DNA of 64,000 bases from Betaproteobacteria bacterium (GCA_016717855.1 JADKEV010000001.1:248001-312000); one strand, 5' to 3'; numbered from the stretch's first letter, positions 46,289 to 55,170 are shown. Translations and numbers: made by a program. The notes: generated by a model from the sequence alone, not told the origin.

Positions 46289-48829
46289 TCACGCCGGCGC
46301 GCACATGACCACGCCTTCGCCCGACCATCCCCGCGCCAGCATCTGCTGATAGACGCCGATGTCGGTCGTGTAGCGATGGTTCGAATCGTTCTGCGCCGCG
46401 CGATTGTTGTAGGCGCGGTAAACGGAGATCGGCGCCGACGCCGGACATTGCCGGTTCACCGGCACGTCGATGGCGAACGAGTATTCCTCGAAGTTCCAGC
46501 GCGGGACGCCGAATGGCGTCGTCAGCGCCAATTGCTTCAGGAAGTCGCATTCCTCCGGGGCGGCTGTGTAGAAATGGCTGTTCGGGCCGATGGTGAAATG
46601 GCCGTAGAACCGGCACACCTGCTGCGCGCTGGGCGGACGGTTGCTGAACAGGTAGGCCCGGAAGTCCTTGTTCGTGTAAACAAACCCCGAATTTGGATTG
46701 TTCCTGAGCGAGGCGGCCTCCTCCGGGACCGCGGTGCGGAAGTAGTGATCGAGCGAAGGCGCGTAAAACTCGCTGACCGTGACGTAGGCGCCGACGTCGC
46801 GCGTGCCGCGGTAGGCGGCGATCAGCCCGCGCACCAGGGCCGTTTCCGCGGCGTCGACGGCCGGCAGTCCGGGCGTGTTGGTGATCCGGAAGTCGGCCTG
46901 CGCCGTGCTCGCGAACGCGAAGTCGTTGAACCACACGATGCCCTTCAAGTCCTTGCGCTGGGCCAGGTAGTTGAACGTGTCGGTGTACCAGGTGCTGCGG
47001 CTGTTGCCGGCATAGCCCGGAACGCTGCCGATCTCGGTGATCAGGACGGGCTTGCCGGGAAATTCGCGCAAAATCATGTTCAGGAAATTATCGAAGGTCT
47101 GCTCAGGCGTGACCCAGCCGCCCCCGCGCAGCGGGTCGTTGCCCCAGTTGTATCCGGAGACGCCGATGAAGTCGACGTAGCCGGCGCCGGGAAAGTAGTT
47201 CTTGATTTCGCTCGCCGGCGCCGGCACTTCGGGCGGCGACGCGTGGTCGGGGCTCCACACGAAGCGCGCATTGGTCGCGCCGGCAGCACGAAACATGTCC
47301 ACGACCTTGCGGTACACATTGATGTAGCCCTGCGGGTCGTTGCCGTTGGCGATGCCCGTCCAGTTGTTGGAATTCCCGTTCATTTCGTGCGCCATCCGGA
47401 TCAGCACGGGCGCGCCGAAGTCCTTGACCTGTTGCGCGTACACGCTGATGCAGGCGTCCTGCGCTCCGCCAAGGATGCTGGCGTAGGTGAAGCCCGGCTG
47501 TGCGGCTCCTGCGCCGTCCTGCAGCGGTTCCCATGTGACCATTACGCGGGCGCCGGCGGCGCTGACCCTGTTGGGCAGGAACGGAAACTCGTTGAAGACC
47601 GAGCAGGCGCCGGCGGCGGTCCGCCACGGCTGGAAGTACATCACGATGTCGGGTGCGGTTCCGGCTTCGCTGGTGTACTGGGTAATGGCAGCGGCGTAGT
47701 CGACGGCCGGGCGCAGATGCGCGCCAAACAGCCGCTGAAAGTCGCCGACGTCGAAATACCTCGGCCCGGTCGCGAAGTCGACGTTGCCGCGCAGGCCGGC
47801 AGTGTCGGTAACGACTGCCGTGATGTAATGCCTGCCGCGGCCGAGGTCGAAAGCCGGGATCGTGAAGTCGAAGCCGCCAACGTTCTGCACGCCCGGGAAG
47901 CTCGCGGGCACGTCCGGACGTGGCATGGTGACGGCGGTGGACGATCCAATCCAGCGGTCATTGACATAGACGTCGATGCGCGCCGCCGGATTCGCGCCTT
48001 CCGTCCACCCGGCAATGCGCAAGTCGCTGGTCGCGCTCACCTGCGCCCCTTGGGTGGGCACTTCAAGGGCGTTCTTGCCGGCGCGCCCGGTCGTGTACTC
48101 GAATTCGCTGTCCACGACGTGCCGGCGCGTGTCCGTGCCGTCGATGCCGACCAGCGCGACGCGATGGGTGCCGCGAGCGAGACCGAGTTGGTCGAGATTC
48201 ACCACGGCCCGGAAACCGCCGTTGGCGAGCCCATACTCCGGATGGAGCTGCTGAATGTCACTGCGCGGCAGGCCCCAGTCGGCGATGCCGGCAAAGCGTC
48301 CGTCGATCTGGACTTCGAGCCGCTTGAAGCCGCCGCTGGCCAGCGCCCAGCCGGTGAACGTGACCTCGCCGGCGACGGCGGCGCGAAACGCCGGCGCCTC
48401 GACCGCCCCGATGGCCAGGACGTTCGCAAAGTTCAGAGTCCGGGTCACCGAGCCTATGGACACACCCGCCGCGGTAAAGCCGGTGGCCTTGATGACATGG
48501 TTGCCGTTCGGGAAATCGAGCGTGTCGACCTCCATGATGAACCCGGAGTTGGGGACATCGGTGCGCTGCAGCGGATAGGCTGCGCGGCCGAGGCTTTGCG
48601 TGTCGACGTCGATTTCGACGTACCCGGCGGATTGCGGCGTGATCGCGAAGCCGATGATGCGGATGGTGTTGGCGACCTGCTGGCCGTTGGCGAGATTGCT
48701 GTCGAACGCGATCTGGGGAGTCTGCGCAATGGTCTGCGGCGCGGCGAGCAGCAGCGCCAGCAACAGCGCATGTGCCCACCGGACGATTGCCCGCGGTCGG
48801 CTGCTTGAGAAACCAGGATAAGTGTTCAT
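46289..48829 (-). CDS. GH26-type glycoside hydrolase fused to DUF5648
   Basis: An 846-residue exported protein. The signal peptide is AHALLLALLLAAPQTIAQ. Residues ~30-380 hold several Ig-like or beta-sandwich modules (FPNGNHVIKATGFTAAGV; LARGTHRVALVGIDGTDTR; LGRGRHYITAVVTDTAG). The GH26-like catalytic barrel (about 380-670) has VMVTWEPLQ, IRMAHEMNG (acid/base Glu482, codon 47384-47386), GVSGYNWG and VLITEIGS (nucleophile Glu599, codon 47033-47035). The C-terminus (~690-846) is a DUF5648 domain (CRFYGHFTIGPNSHFYTAAPEEC; VYRAYNNRAAQNDSNHRYTTD). GH26 enzymes act mainly on beta-mannans or mixed-link glucans; the substrate here is not determined. Confidence 0.88.
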   Translation of the reverse strand: MNTYPGFSSSRPRAIVRWAHALLLALLLAAPQTIAQTPQIAFDSNLANGQQVANTIRIIGFAITPQSAGYVEIDVDTQSLGRAAYPLQRTDVPNSGFIMEVDTLDFPNGNHVIKATGFTAAGVSIGSVTRTLNFANVLAIGAVEAPAFRAAVAGEVTFTGWALASGGFKRLEVQIDGRFAGIADWGLPRSDIQQLHPEYGLANGGFRAVVNLDQLGLARGTHRVALVGIDGTDTRRHVVDSEFEYTTGRAGKNALEVPTQGAQVSATSDLRIAGWTEGANPAARIDVYVNDRWIGSSTAVTMPRPDVPASFPGVQNVGGFDFTIPAFDLGRGRHYITAVVTDTAGLRGNVDFATGPRYFDVGDFQRLFGAHLRPAVDYAAAITQYTSEAGTAPDIVMYFQPWRTAAGACSVFNEFPFLPNRVSAAGARVMVTWEPLQDGAGAAQPGFTYASILGGAQDACISVYAQQVKDFGAPVLIRMAHEMNGNSNNWTGIANGNDPQGYINVYRKVVDMFRAAGATNARFVWSPDHASPPEVPAPASEIKNYFPGAGYVDFIGVSGYNWGNDPLRGGGWVTPEQTFDNFLNMILREFPGKPVLITEIGSVPGYAGNSRSTWYTDTFNYLAQRKDLKGIVWFNDFAFASTAQADFRITNTPGLPAVDAAETALVRGLIAAYRGTRDVGAYVTVSEFYAPSLDHYFRTAVPEEAASLRNNPNSGFVYTNKDFRAYLFSNRPPSAQQVCRFYGHFTIGPNSHFYTAAPEECDFLKQLALTTPFGVPRWNFEEYSFAIDVPVNRQCPASAPISVYRAYNNRAAQNDSNHRYTTDIGVYQQMLARGWSGEGVVMCAPA

Positions 48830-49175
48830 TGGGTCGGCCCGTTTGTGATCTGGTGGTGAAATCGGTGTTGCGCCTGGGCGCCGTGGTGTGCCGTGCGGGC
48901 GCCGCGCAATGCGCACAGCGGCAGCCTGTCCCGACTATATACGGATTCGCCGGCCCCCGCAGAATCGATCCGGTTCTCCTTTTGATCTTGCGCACGACTG
49001 CATTCTGTTTCATGGCGACTGGGTGCCGGATCCGGGCAGTTGCTTGAGATCGGGAGGTGCCCTCGATTTGTCGGCTTGCGGAAATAGGTGTATATACACT
49101 ATACTCACCAACCCCGGGGTGGCGACACCATCCCAGCCCCAGCTTTCCCGCACCGACACCGATAGCCGAACCGCC
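48830..49175. other. Intergenic region between divergent GH26 and MarR genes
   Basis: These 346 bases contain the upstream regions of two divergent genes. The only strong feature is the palindrome and -10 box at 49088-49105. An AT-rich patch at about 48934-48945 (ACTATATACGG) could be the promoter of the GH26 gene. No coding sequence is supported. Confidence 0.5.
49088..49105 (+). promoter_or_regulatory. Palindromic MarR-type operator overlapping a -10 box
   Basis: GTGTATATACAC (49088-49099) is a perfect 12-base palindrome directly followed by TATACT (49100-49105), a good -10 box. A weak -35 (TTGCGG at 49076-49081) gives an 18-base spacer that contains the palindrome. The MarR gene starts 70 bases downstream. 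The layout predicts autorepression, since MarR dimers bind such repeats. Confidence 0.6.
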
Positions 49176-49643
49176 ATGCCCGACACGTCCGCGACAACCG
49201 TTGGCTGCACCTGTTTCACGCTGCGCAAGCTCACCCGCACCGTCTCGCGCCTGTACGACCTGCATCTGGCCGCGGCGGGGATGAAGACCACGCAGTACTC
49301 GCTGCTGCGCTCGATCGCGCGCGAGGCGCTGCCCGTGGCCGGGCTCGCGGCGCGGCTGGCGACCGAGCGCACGACGCTGACCCGGACCCTGAAGCCGTTG
49401 ATCGACGCGGGATGGGTCGTGCTGTCGCCCGGCGCCGACTCGCGCCAGCGCATCGTCACCATCACCGCCGCCGGACTCGACGCCATCAAGTCGGCCAGGC
49501 AAGCGTGGCGCAGCGCCCAGACCGAGCTCGAAACCGCGCTGGGGACCGAGGCTGTGCGCGATCTGCACCGGCAACTCGATTCGGCCCTCCTGCAACTGAG
49601 CCCGCTCCTGGAAAGGTCCGCACGTCATGCCAACGAAGACTGA
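49176..49643 (+). CDS. MarR-family transcriptional regulator
   Basis: A 155-residue winged-helix regulator. The N-terminal helix contains GCTCFTLRKLTRTVSRLYDLHLAAAGM. The recognition part is LAARLATERTTLTRTLKPLIDAGWV, and the wing LSPGADSRQRIVTITAAG has the conserved D-x-R. The two N-terminal cysteines (C11, C13) might give redox sensing, but this is inference. ATG 49176 fits the family. It overlaps the MFS gene by 17 bases, so it most likely controls that exporter. Confidence 0.92.
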   Translation: MPDTSATTVGCTCFTLRKLTRTVSRLYDLHLAAAGMKTTQYSLLRSIAREALPVAGLAARLATERTTLTRTLKPLIDAGWVVLSPGADSRQRIVTITAAGLDAIKSARQAWRSAQTELETALGTEAVRDLHRQLDSALLQLSPLLERSARHANED

Positions 49644-50910
49644 CCTCGCCCCCCGTGCCGGCTGGATGCTGACCCTGGCCGCCGCGGCGATTCTGATGAT
49701 CACCATGGGCGCGCGCCAGACCACCGGCTTGTTCGTCTCGCCGATCAACACTGCGACCGGACTGGGCATCGTCGCGATCAGCTTCGCGCTGGCGGTCGGC
49801 CAGTTCGTCTGGGGCGCGGCACAGCCCGTTTTCGGCGCCATCGCCGACAAGTTCGGCGCCGGGCGCGTGATCGTCGCGGGCACGCTGATGCTGGCGCTCG
49901 GGACCGCGCTGACGCCGTTCGTCGACGCGCAGTGGAGTCTGCTGCTGACCATGGGCGTCCTGTGCGCGGCGGGCGCCGGCGCCGGCAGTTTCTCAATCCT
50001 CATCGGCGCGACCGCGAAACAGCTGCCGGCCGAGCGGCGCGCGTTCGCCGCCGGATTCATCAACGCCGGCGGATCGCTGGGACAATTCGTCTTCGCCCCG
50101 CTGATGCAAGCGATCATCAGCAGCGCCGGATGGGTCGCGGCGATGCTGACCATGGCCGTCACCTCGCTGCTGGCCATCCCGCTGGCGTGGCCGCTGCGCG
50201 AGCGCCGGCGGGCGCCGCACTTTCCGCCGCCGGCCGCGGCGACCGTTGCCGCACCCGCGCCCGCGCCCGGGCCTGGCGGGCGGCCACCTCTGCAACTCGG
50301 AGAGCAGCTCCGCGCCGCGCTGCGCGATCCCAGTTACCTGCTGCTGCATGCGGGGTTCTTCACCTGCGGCTTTCACGTCGCTTTCCTGGTCACGCACCTG
50401 CCAGGGGAAGTGGCGCTGTGCAACCTGCCGGCCGGGGTTTCGGCGACGGCGCTGGCGCTGATCGGACTGTTCAACATCGCCGGCAGCCTTGCCGCCGGGG
50501 CGCTGTCGTCCCGCTACCGGATGAAGCACCTGCTGGCGCTCGTCTATGCGAGCCGTGCAGTCATCATCGTCCTGTATCTTCTGGCGCCCAAGACGGCGTG
50601 GACTTTCTACATCTTTGCCGCCGCCCTGGGCTTCACCTGGCTGGCCACGATTCCGCCGACGGCCGGGCTGGTCGGAAAGTTGTTCGGCACCCGCTATCTG
50701 GGAACGCTGTTCGGCCTGACCCTCCTGTCGCACCAGACCGGCGCCTTTTTCGGCGCCTGGCTGGGCGGCCTTTCGTTCGTGACGTTCGGCGACTTCACGT
50801 GGATGTGGTACGCCGACATCGCCCTGGCCGTCGCCGCGGCGCTGGTGAACCTGCCTATCAAGGAAGCGCCCGTTATGGCAAAATCCGCACCCCGGCCCAT
50901 CCCGGCGTGA
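49627..50910 (+). CDS. MFS transporter
   Basis: A 427-residue major-facilitator protein with twelve predicted transmembrane helices. GAIADKFGAGRVIVAG matches the loop 2-3 signature. A Pro/Ala-rich cytoplasmic loop between the halves is AHFPP-like (RRAPHFPPPAAATVAAPAPA). The second half starts LLLHAGFFTCGFHVAFLVTHLPG, the oxalate/formate-antiporter-like (OFA/monocarboxylate) subtype. It overlaps the MarR gene, indicating regulation by it. The substrate is unknown. Confidence 0.92.
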   Translation: MPTKTDLAPRAGWMLTLAAAAILMITMGARQTTGLFVSPINTATGLGIVAISFALAVGQFVWGAAQPVFGAIADKFGAGRVIVAGTLMLALGTALTPFVDAQWSLLLTMGVLCAAGAGAGSFSILIGATAKQLPAERRAFAAGFINAGGSLGQFVFAPLMQAIISSAGWVAAMLTMAVTSLLAIPLAWPLRERRRAPHFPPPAAATVAAPAPAPGPGGRPPLQLGEQLRAALRDPSYLLLHAGFFTCGFHVAFLVTHLPGEVALCNLPAGVSATALALIGLFNIAGSLAAGALSSRYRMKHLLALVYASRAVIIVLYLLAPKTAWTFYIFAAALGFTWLATIPPTAGLVGKLFGTRYLGTLFGLTLLSHQTGAFFGAWLGGLSFVTFGDFTWMWYADIALAVAAALVNLPIKEAPVMAKSAPRPIPA

Positions 50911-51127
50911 CCGGCGGGGCGGACGGCGGCGGGGGGCAGCCCCCTTTGGCGGTTTCGACAGCCGGTGCGGCGCGCCCGACAGGCGTCTTGCGCAAGGCCC
51001 TCGGTGGCGCGATCATTGTCAACAGCGGTTGCGGCGCCGGCGATGGTCAAAGGTGGCACACGCGCCCCGCGGCGCGCGTGCCAGTTGGGATCTGACCGCA
51101 ACACCAGTCACGAAAAGGGAGCGATTC

Positions 51128-51487
51128 GTGGATATGACAAACCCCGGAACGCGGCCCGGGAACCACCAGGAACCCGGGCACGTCAGCAAGCCCGCACGGC
51201 GCCAGCCATTGCCGCTACGGCTCGTGCGCGGCGTGCTAGATGGTTATCGCAAGTCCCAGGCGTTTCTGGCCGGCCTGCTGATCGGGCTGTCGATCTGGAC
51301 GCCGGTATTCGTTGCCACCGCGGTGGAAGAGGCCAAGTGGCAACAGTACGGACTCTCCGGCGGCCTGGCAATGTTCGGTGCCGGCGTCTGGCTGCGCCTG
51401 GGCCGGCTGCCAAGCCGGCGCCGGAAGGCGCGACCGCGGAACCCGGCAGGCCCGTCCCGTCCCGGGATGGACCGGCTGACGGCGTAG
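51128..51487 (+). CDS. Small membrane protein of unknown function
   Basis: A protein of 119 residues (GTG start) or 117 (ATG 51134). GTG 51128 is taken because GGGAG lies 7 bases before it. A basic N-terminus (KPARRQPLPLRLVRGVLDGYRKSQ) is followed by two hydrophobic segments (AFLAGLLIGLSIWTPVFVATAV; YGLSGGLAMFGAGVWLRLG) and a basic Pro/Arg tail. It resembles small uncharacterised inner-membrane proteins. No family name is recognised. Confidence 0.6.
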   Translation: MDMTNPGTRPGNHQEPGHVSKPARRQPLPLRLVRGVLDGYRKSQAFLAGLLIGLSIWTPVFVATAVEEAKWQQYGLSGGLAMFGAGVWLRLGRLPSRRRKARPRNPAGPSRPGMDRLTA

Positions 51488-51535
51488 CCCGCAAGCCCCG
51501 CTTCCCCTGGTTGCGCGCCGCGAAAGGCCGGCGGC

Positions 51536-52063
51536 CTACTTTTCCGCGAGCGCCTTCATGCTGGCCAATCCTGCTTCGAAGTCCTTGCCGATCATGCTGT
51601 CCATGCTGACGAACACCTGCATGACCTTGGAGATGAACGGCGAAGGTCCGTACATTGCCCACGTGACTTCGGTGGTGTCGCCCTTGGCGACCAGCGTGTA
51701 CTCGGCGGTGTTATGGCCCTCGAACGGCTTGATGAAATCCAGCTTGATGACGATTTTCGACGACGGCGAAGACTCCAGGATCTCCATGCGTCCTTCGCCG
51801 ACCTTGTTGTTGCCCTCCCACGCATAGGCGGCGCCCTTGCCTTCGGCAGCGCCAGCGTGGGTCCGCTTCATCGCCGGGTCCATCTTCTCCCAGGGCGACC
51901 ATCCGGCCCATTTGTGGAAGTCATTGATCAGCGGGAAGATCTTCTCGGGCGGCGCCTTGATGCTGACGGCGCGTTCCACGCGAAAATTGTCGGGCCGGGT
52001 CGCGGCGTAGCCAAGAATCGCCGCGACGGCGACGACGAGGACGACTATTACGGTCTTGAGCAT
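51536..52063 (-). CDS. SRPBCC (polyketide-cyclase-like) protein with N-terminal membrane helix
   Basis: A 175-residue protein. An N-terminal membrane anchor or uncleaved signal (MLKTVIVVLVVAVAAILGYAA) is followed by an SRPBCC fold (VERAVSIKAPPEKIFPLINDFHKWAGWSPWEKMDP) with the helix-grip ligand cavity. The end motif is GKDFEAGLASMKALAEK. Such proteins bind hydrophobic ligands; the specific ligand is unknown. The gene is in the same direction as the TPR-GGDEF gene, 78 bases downstream of it. Confidence 0.88.
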   Translation of the reverse strand: MLKTVIVVLVVAVAAILGYAATRPDNFRVERAVSIKAPPEKIFPLINDFHKWAGWSPWEKMDPAMKRTHAGAAEGKGAAYAWEGNNKVGEGRMEILESSPSSKIVIKLDFIKPFEGHNTAEYTLVAKGDTTEVTWAMYGPSPFISKVMQVFVSMDSMIGKDFEAGLASMKALAEK

Positions 52064-52141
52064 GCATTCTCCCCATGTGCGAGTGCCGAGACCTGTGACT
52101 CTACCCGCGCAGGGCGGGAACTGGCAATGAAATCCGCGTGC

Positions 52142-53839
52142 CTAGGCGACGCGGCTGCGTCGGGCCGCCTTCGCCTCGTACAGCATCCCGTCCGCCGCGC
52201 GCAGCAGGTCGAGCGGCGAATGCGTCCCGCGGCTATCTGCGACGACGACGGTCACCGACACCGCGTGCCCGGGAATCGGCTGCCGCCAGTCGTGCCGGTC
52301 GATTCGCGTGCACAGCCGCTCGCAGATCGCCTGCGCCTGTCCGGCCGTCGTGTTGGGGAACACGAGCAGGAATTCATCACCGCCGAAGCGGATCGCGAGA
52401 TCCGAGTCCCGACACGCGGCGCGCAGCAGCACGCCCATCTGCCGCAGCACCATGTCGCCGACGAAGTTCGAATAGCGGTCGTTGATCGCCTCCAACCCGT
52501 CGATGTCGACCATGCCGATGGCAAGCACACGGTTCGTCGCGCCATGCAGCTTGAACTGTTGCGCGAAGTAAGAGTCGCCATGCCGCCGGTTGGCCAGGCC
52601 GGTCAGCGGGTCGTAGCGGGCGTGCCGGACATATGAGCGTTGGCGCACTGCGACGACGGCGCTCGGATCGAGCCGTGCGGCCGCCTCCTGCCGGGCCTGC
52701 CGTGCCTCACGATGGCGCCCATAGGATTCCTCGCGCCACGCGCGCACCTGCATGAGCATCCGCTCCTCGTGGCCGGACATTTCGAAGCGGATCCGGTGAT
52801 GGTTCTTCATCTGCGCGTAGGCGCGCTCGAACTCGCCCTTCTTCTCGTGCACGCGCGCGAGCTCGAGGTGCGCCTCGAGGGCCGATGTCTTGTAGTGCGC
52901 GCTCTCGAAGTAGCCGAGCGCGCGCGTCAGGGACTCCTCAGCGGCGTCGAGATCGCCGGCATCGGATTGCATCACGCCCAGGTGCAGCAGCGCGTCGAAC
53001 TCGAGCCGGAGCCAGCCGTGCTGGCGCGCCATCGCGGTCACGTAGGCGAAGCGCGCCCGGGCGATGTCCGTGTCGCCGAGGCACTTGTGCACGATGCCGA
53101 TGTGCTGGATGACGGGTGGGATGAGCTCATGGACCTTCGCTGCGCGGCAGTCTGCCAGCACAGCCTCGCACTCGCCCAGGATCTCGCGCAGTTCAGCGTG
53201 CGCGGCGTCCGTTTCGCCGCGCTTGAGCCGCAATTCGGCCGCGGAGGCGCGGACTGCATTCAGGTTGATCCGCGCCCGCAGCGTGTGCGTGAGGTCGGTG
53301 CCGCGCTGCGCGACCGCCAGCGCCTGCTTCAGATGCTCGACCGCTTCGTCGAAGCGCTCGCAGTTCGCGAGCGTCAGGCCGAGATTGCCGTGGCACTCGC
53401 AGACCAGGTCGGGCGCGCACTGCGCCGCAAGCGCCAGCGCGGTCTCGTGCGCCGCGATCGCTTCGTTGCGGATCCCGAGCTTGCCATATGCAACGCCCAG
53501 CGCGCTGACGATCAGCATCTCTTGCTGCGCGTCGCCCGCATCGAGGTTGAAGCTCTGGGCTTCAAGCAGCGAGCGCACCGCGGCAGCGTGTTCGCCCTGT
53601 TCCTTCTGCACGCGCGCCCGCGCGAGCAGCGCCTGCACGCGCAGACCCGGATCGTGCTGACCTGTCGCACTTTCGACCGCGATGTCGGTGACCTTCAGAG
53701 CCGCGGTCTTGCGGCCAACCGCGGTGAGTTGGCGGGCCAGTTCAGCCAGTTCGGGAATCTCGGGGGGTGAAGGAGACCAGTTGAGCTTTTCCTCAAGCTC
53801 TTCATCTGTCGGCAACGCTGTGGACGAAGCGGCGGTCAC
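52142..53839 (-). CDS. TPR-repeat diguanylate cyclase (GGDEF)
   Basis: A 565-residue cytosolic protein with no signal or membrane helix. Residues ~60-380 are tetratricopeptide-like helical repeats (ALLARARVQKEQGEHAAAVRS; AHETALALAAQ; LEAHLELARVHEKKGEFERAYAQM). The C-terminal GGDEF domain begins near RYDPLTGLANRRHGDSYF, with the intact active site GGDEF at residues 486-490 and an I-site RxxD (RDSD) five residues before it. So it is probably a c-di-GMP synthase with product inhibition. The TPR part is likely a protein-interaction sensor. Confidence 0.93.
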   Translation of the reverse strand: MTAASSTALPTDEELEEKLNWSPSPPEIPELAELARQLTAVGRKTAALKVTDIAVESATGQHDPGLRVQALLARARVQKEQGEHAAAVRSLLEAQSFNLDAGDAQQEMLIVSALGVAYGKLGIRNEAIAAHETALALAAQCAPDLVCECHGNLGLTLANCERFDEAVEHLKQALAVAQRGTDLTHTLRARINLNAVRASAAELRLKRGETDAAHAELREILGECEAVLADCRAAKVHELIPPVIQHIGIVHKCLGDTDIARARFAYVTAMARQHGWLRLEFDALLHLGVMQSDAGDLDAAEESLTRALGYFESAHYKTSALEAHLELARVHEKKGEFERAYAQMKNHHRIRFEMSGHEERMLMQVRAWREESYGRHREARQARQEAAARLDPSAVVAVRQRSYVRHARYDPLTGLANRRHGDSYFAQQFKLHGATNRVLAIGMVDIDGLEAINDRYSNFVGDMVLRQMGVLLRAACRDSDLAIRFGGDEFLLVFPNTTAGQAQAICERLCTRIDRHDWRQPIPGHAVSVTVVVADSRGTHSPLDLLRAADGMLYEAKAARRSRVA

Positions 53840-54028
53840 GGGTCCGAATTCGAAAAAGTTTGCGTAGTCTACCTCAAATTCTTCGAATTACAACAGCTAT
53901 TTACATCGGATACCTAATCTTGTATACGAAGAAAGACGGAGTGTAGCCCGCGGCGGCGCGTAAATCAATCCGCCGTGCCGAGCAGGTTCGTGGTGTTCGT
54001 GGGCCTTGGCGGGGTGGATCCCGCCGGT

Positions 54029-54997
54029 TTACACGATCTGGTTCTTCAGGCTCGACTCGCCAGTCGCCAGCCGATGCAGATTCTCGACCAGGATGTCGAG
54101 CACGTTGTCCTCGTACTTCCGCGTTTCCCCGGCGGTGTGCGGCGTGATCAGCACATTGGTCAAATCCCACAGCGGCGAAGCTGGCGGCAACGGTTCTTCC
54201 GCGGTGACGTCGATCGCGGCGCCGGCGATCGCCTGCCCCTGCAACGCCCCGAGCAGCGCGAGTTCGTCCACGCAGCGGCCGCGGGCCACATTGACCAGGC
54301 AGGCGGACTTCTTCATCAGCGCAAGGGCGTCGCCATCGATGATCTTCTCGGTCTCCTTCGTCAACGGACAGGTCAGAGCAACGAAGTCGGCGTCGGGGAG
54401 CAGGGTCTTCAGTTCCGCGAGCGCGTGAACGGAATCCGCGTCCTCGCCGCCCGTGAACGGGTCGCGCTTGATGCCGACGACGCGCATTCCGAACGCCTTG
54501 GCGAGACGCGCGAGACGGCTGCCGATGCCGCCCAACCCTACGATCAGCAGCGTCTTGCCGCCGAGCTCGTCCTCGCGCTGTGCGATGTCGGAAATCATGC
54601 CGCGCCAGACGTGCCTGGCCTGGTTGTCGCGCGCCTCCGGCAGCTTCCGGGCGAGCGCGAGAATCAGCGCCATCGCGTGTTCCGAGACCGCATTGGCGTT
54701 CACGCCTTGCGCGCTGGCGAGCCTGATGCCGCGCGCCGTCAACCGGCCGCGATCGAACTGGTCGGTCCCGGCACCGATGGACTGGATGAAGCGCAGGCGT
54801 GGCGCCTGGTCAAGCAGTTCGTTGCGCCACATCCCAGAGACGACGACCACGTCGGCTTCGCCGATCCGCTGCGCGAAATCATCCGGCGTGCGCACGCCGA
54901 AGCTGTCGATGCCGGATTGCCGGAGCAGAAAACGCTCCTGCAGCTGATAGGCGACGTGGGCGAAGCAGATCTTCAATTCATCATCGGGCGGGAACAT
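54029..54997 (-). CDS. D-2-hydroxyacid dehydrogenase
   Basis: A 322-residue NAD-dependent dehydrogenase. The nucleotide fold is LLIVGLGGIGSRLARLAKAFG. The catalytic Arg, Glu and His are seen in NVARGRCVDELALL, DVTAEEPLPPASPLW and VLITPHTAGET. ATG 54997 (MFPPDDELKICF) is chosen because it follows a terminator-like hairpin and starts the domain normally. GhrA/GhrB and phosphonate or lactate enzymes share this fold, so the exact substrate (glyoxylate, hydroxypyruvate or other) is not known. Confidence 0.9.
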   Translation of the reverse strand: MFPPDDELKICFAHVAYQLQERFLLRQSGIDSFGVRTPDDFAQRIGEADVVVVSGMWRNELLDQAPRLRFIQSIGAGTDQFDRGRLTARGIRLASAQGVNANAVSEHAMALILALARKLPEARDNQARHVWRGMISDIAQREDELGGKTLLIVGLGGIGSRLARLAKAFGMRVVGIKRDPFTGGEDADSVHALAELKTLLPDADFVALTCPLTKETEKIIDGDALALMKKSACLVNVARGRCVDELALLGALQGQAIAGAAIDVTAEEPLPPASPLWDLTNVLITPHTAGETRKYEDNVLDILVENLHRLATGESSLKNQIV

Positions 54998-55062
54998 CGG
55001 CTGGCTCCGGTCAAGAGGGCGGTTAAAGACACGCCAAAGTATCGCGTTCACCACAAACAAGA

Positions 55063-55086
55063 AAGCCCCGCAGCGCTGCGGGGCTT
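55063..55086 (-). terminator. Strong hairpin after tRNA-Met
   Basis: A 24-base perfect palindrome whose first half is AAGCCCCGCAGC lies 8 bases past the tRNA 3' end on the minus strand. It is followed there by a T-rich tract (TCTTGTTTG). It is very probably the rho-independent terminator of the tRNA transcript, and it separates the tRNA from the dehydrogenase gene downstream. Confidence 0.8.
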
Positions 55087-55094
55087 GTGGAAAC

Positions 55095-55170
55095 TGGTGG
55101 CGAATCAGGGATTTGAACCCCGGACCAACGGATTATGATTCCGCTGCTCTAACCACTGAGCTAATTCGCC
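55095..55170 (-). tRNA. tRNA-Met (CAU), elongator type
   Basis: A 76-base cloverleaf including an encoded CCA end (55095-55097 on the complement). The acceptor stem is GGCGAAT/ATTCGCC, the D-arm has GCTC/GAGC, the anticodon stem is GCGGA/TCCGT with loop ATCATAA (anticodon CAT), and the T-arm contains GGTTCAAATCC. The acceptor pairs G1-C72, so it is not the initiator tRNA. CAT is also the unmodified anticodon of tRNA-Ile2 (lysidine), but the anticodon arm matches elongator Met of related bacteria. Confidence 0.95.

Noticed and set aside
45836..48808. 990-codon open frame antisense to the GH26 and chromate transporter genes
   Set aside because: No conserved motif, and it spans two unrelated genes on the other strand, as high-GC shadows do.
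55095..55170. tRNA gene as a phage or island attachment site
   Set aside because: No integrase gene and no repeat of the tRNA 3' end was noticed in the flanking sequence.
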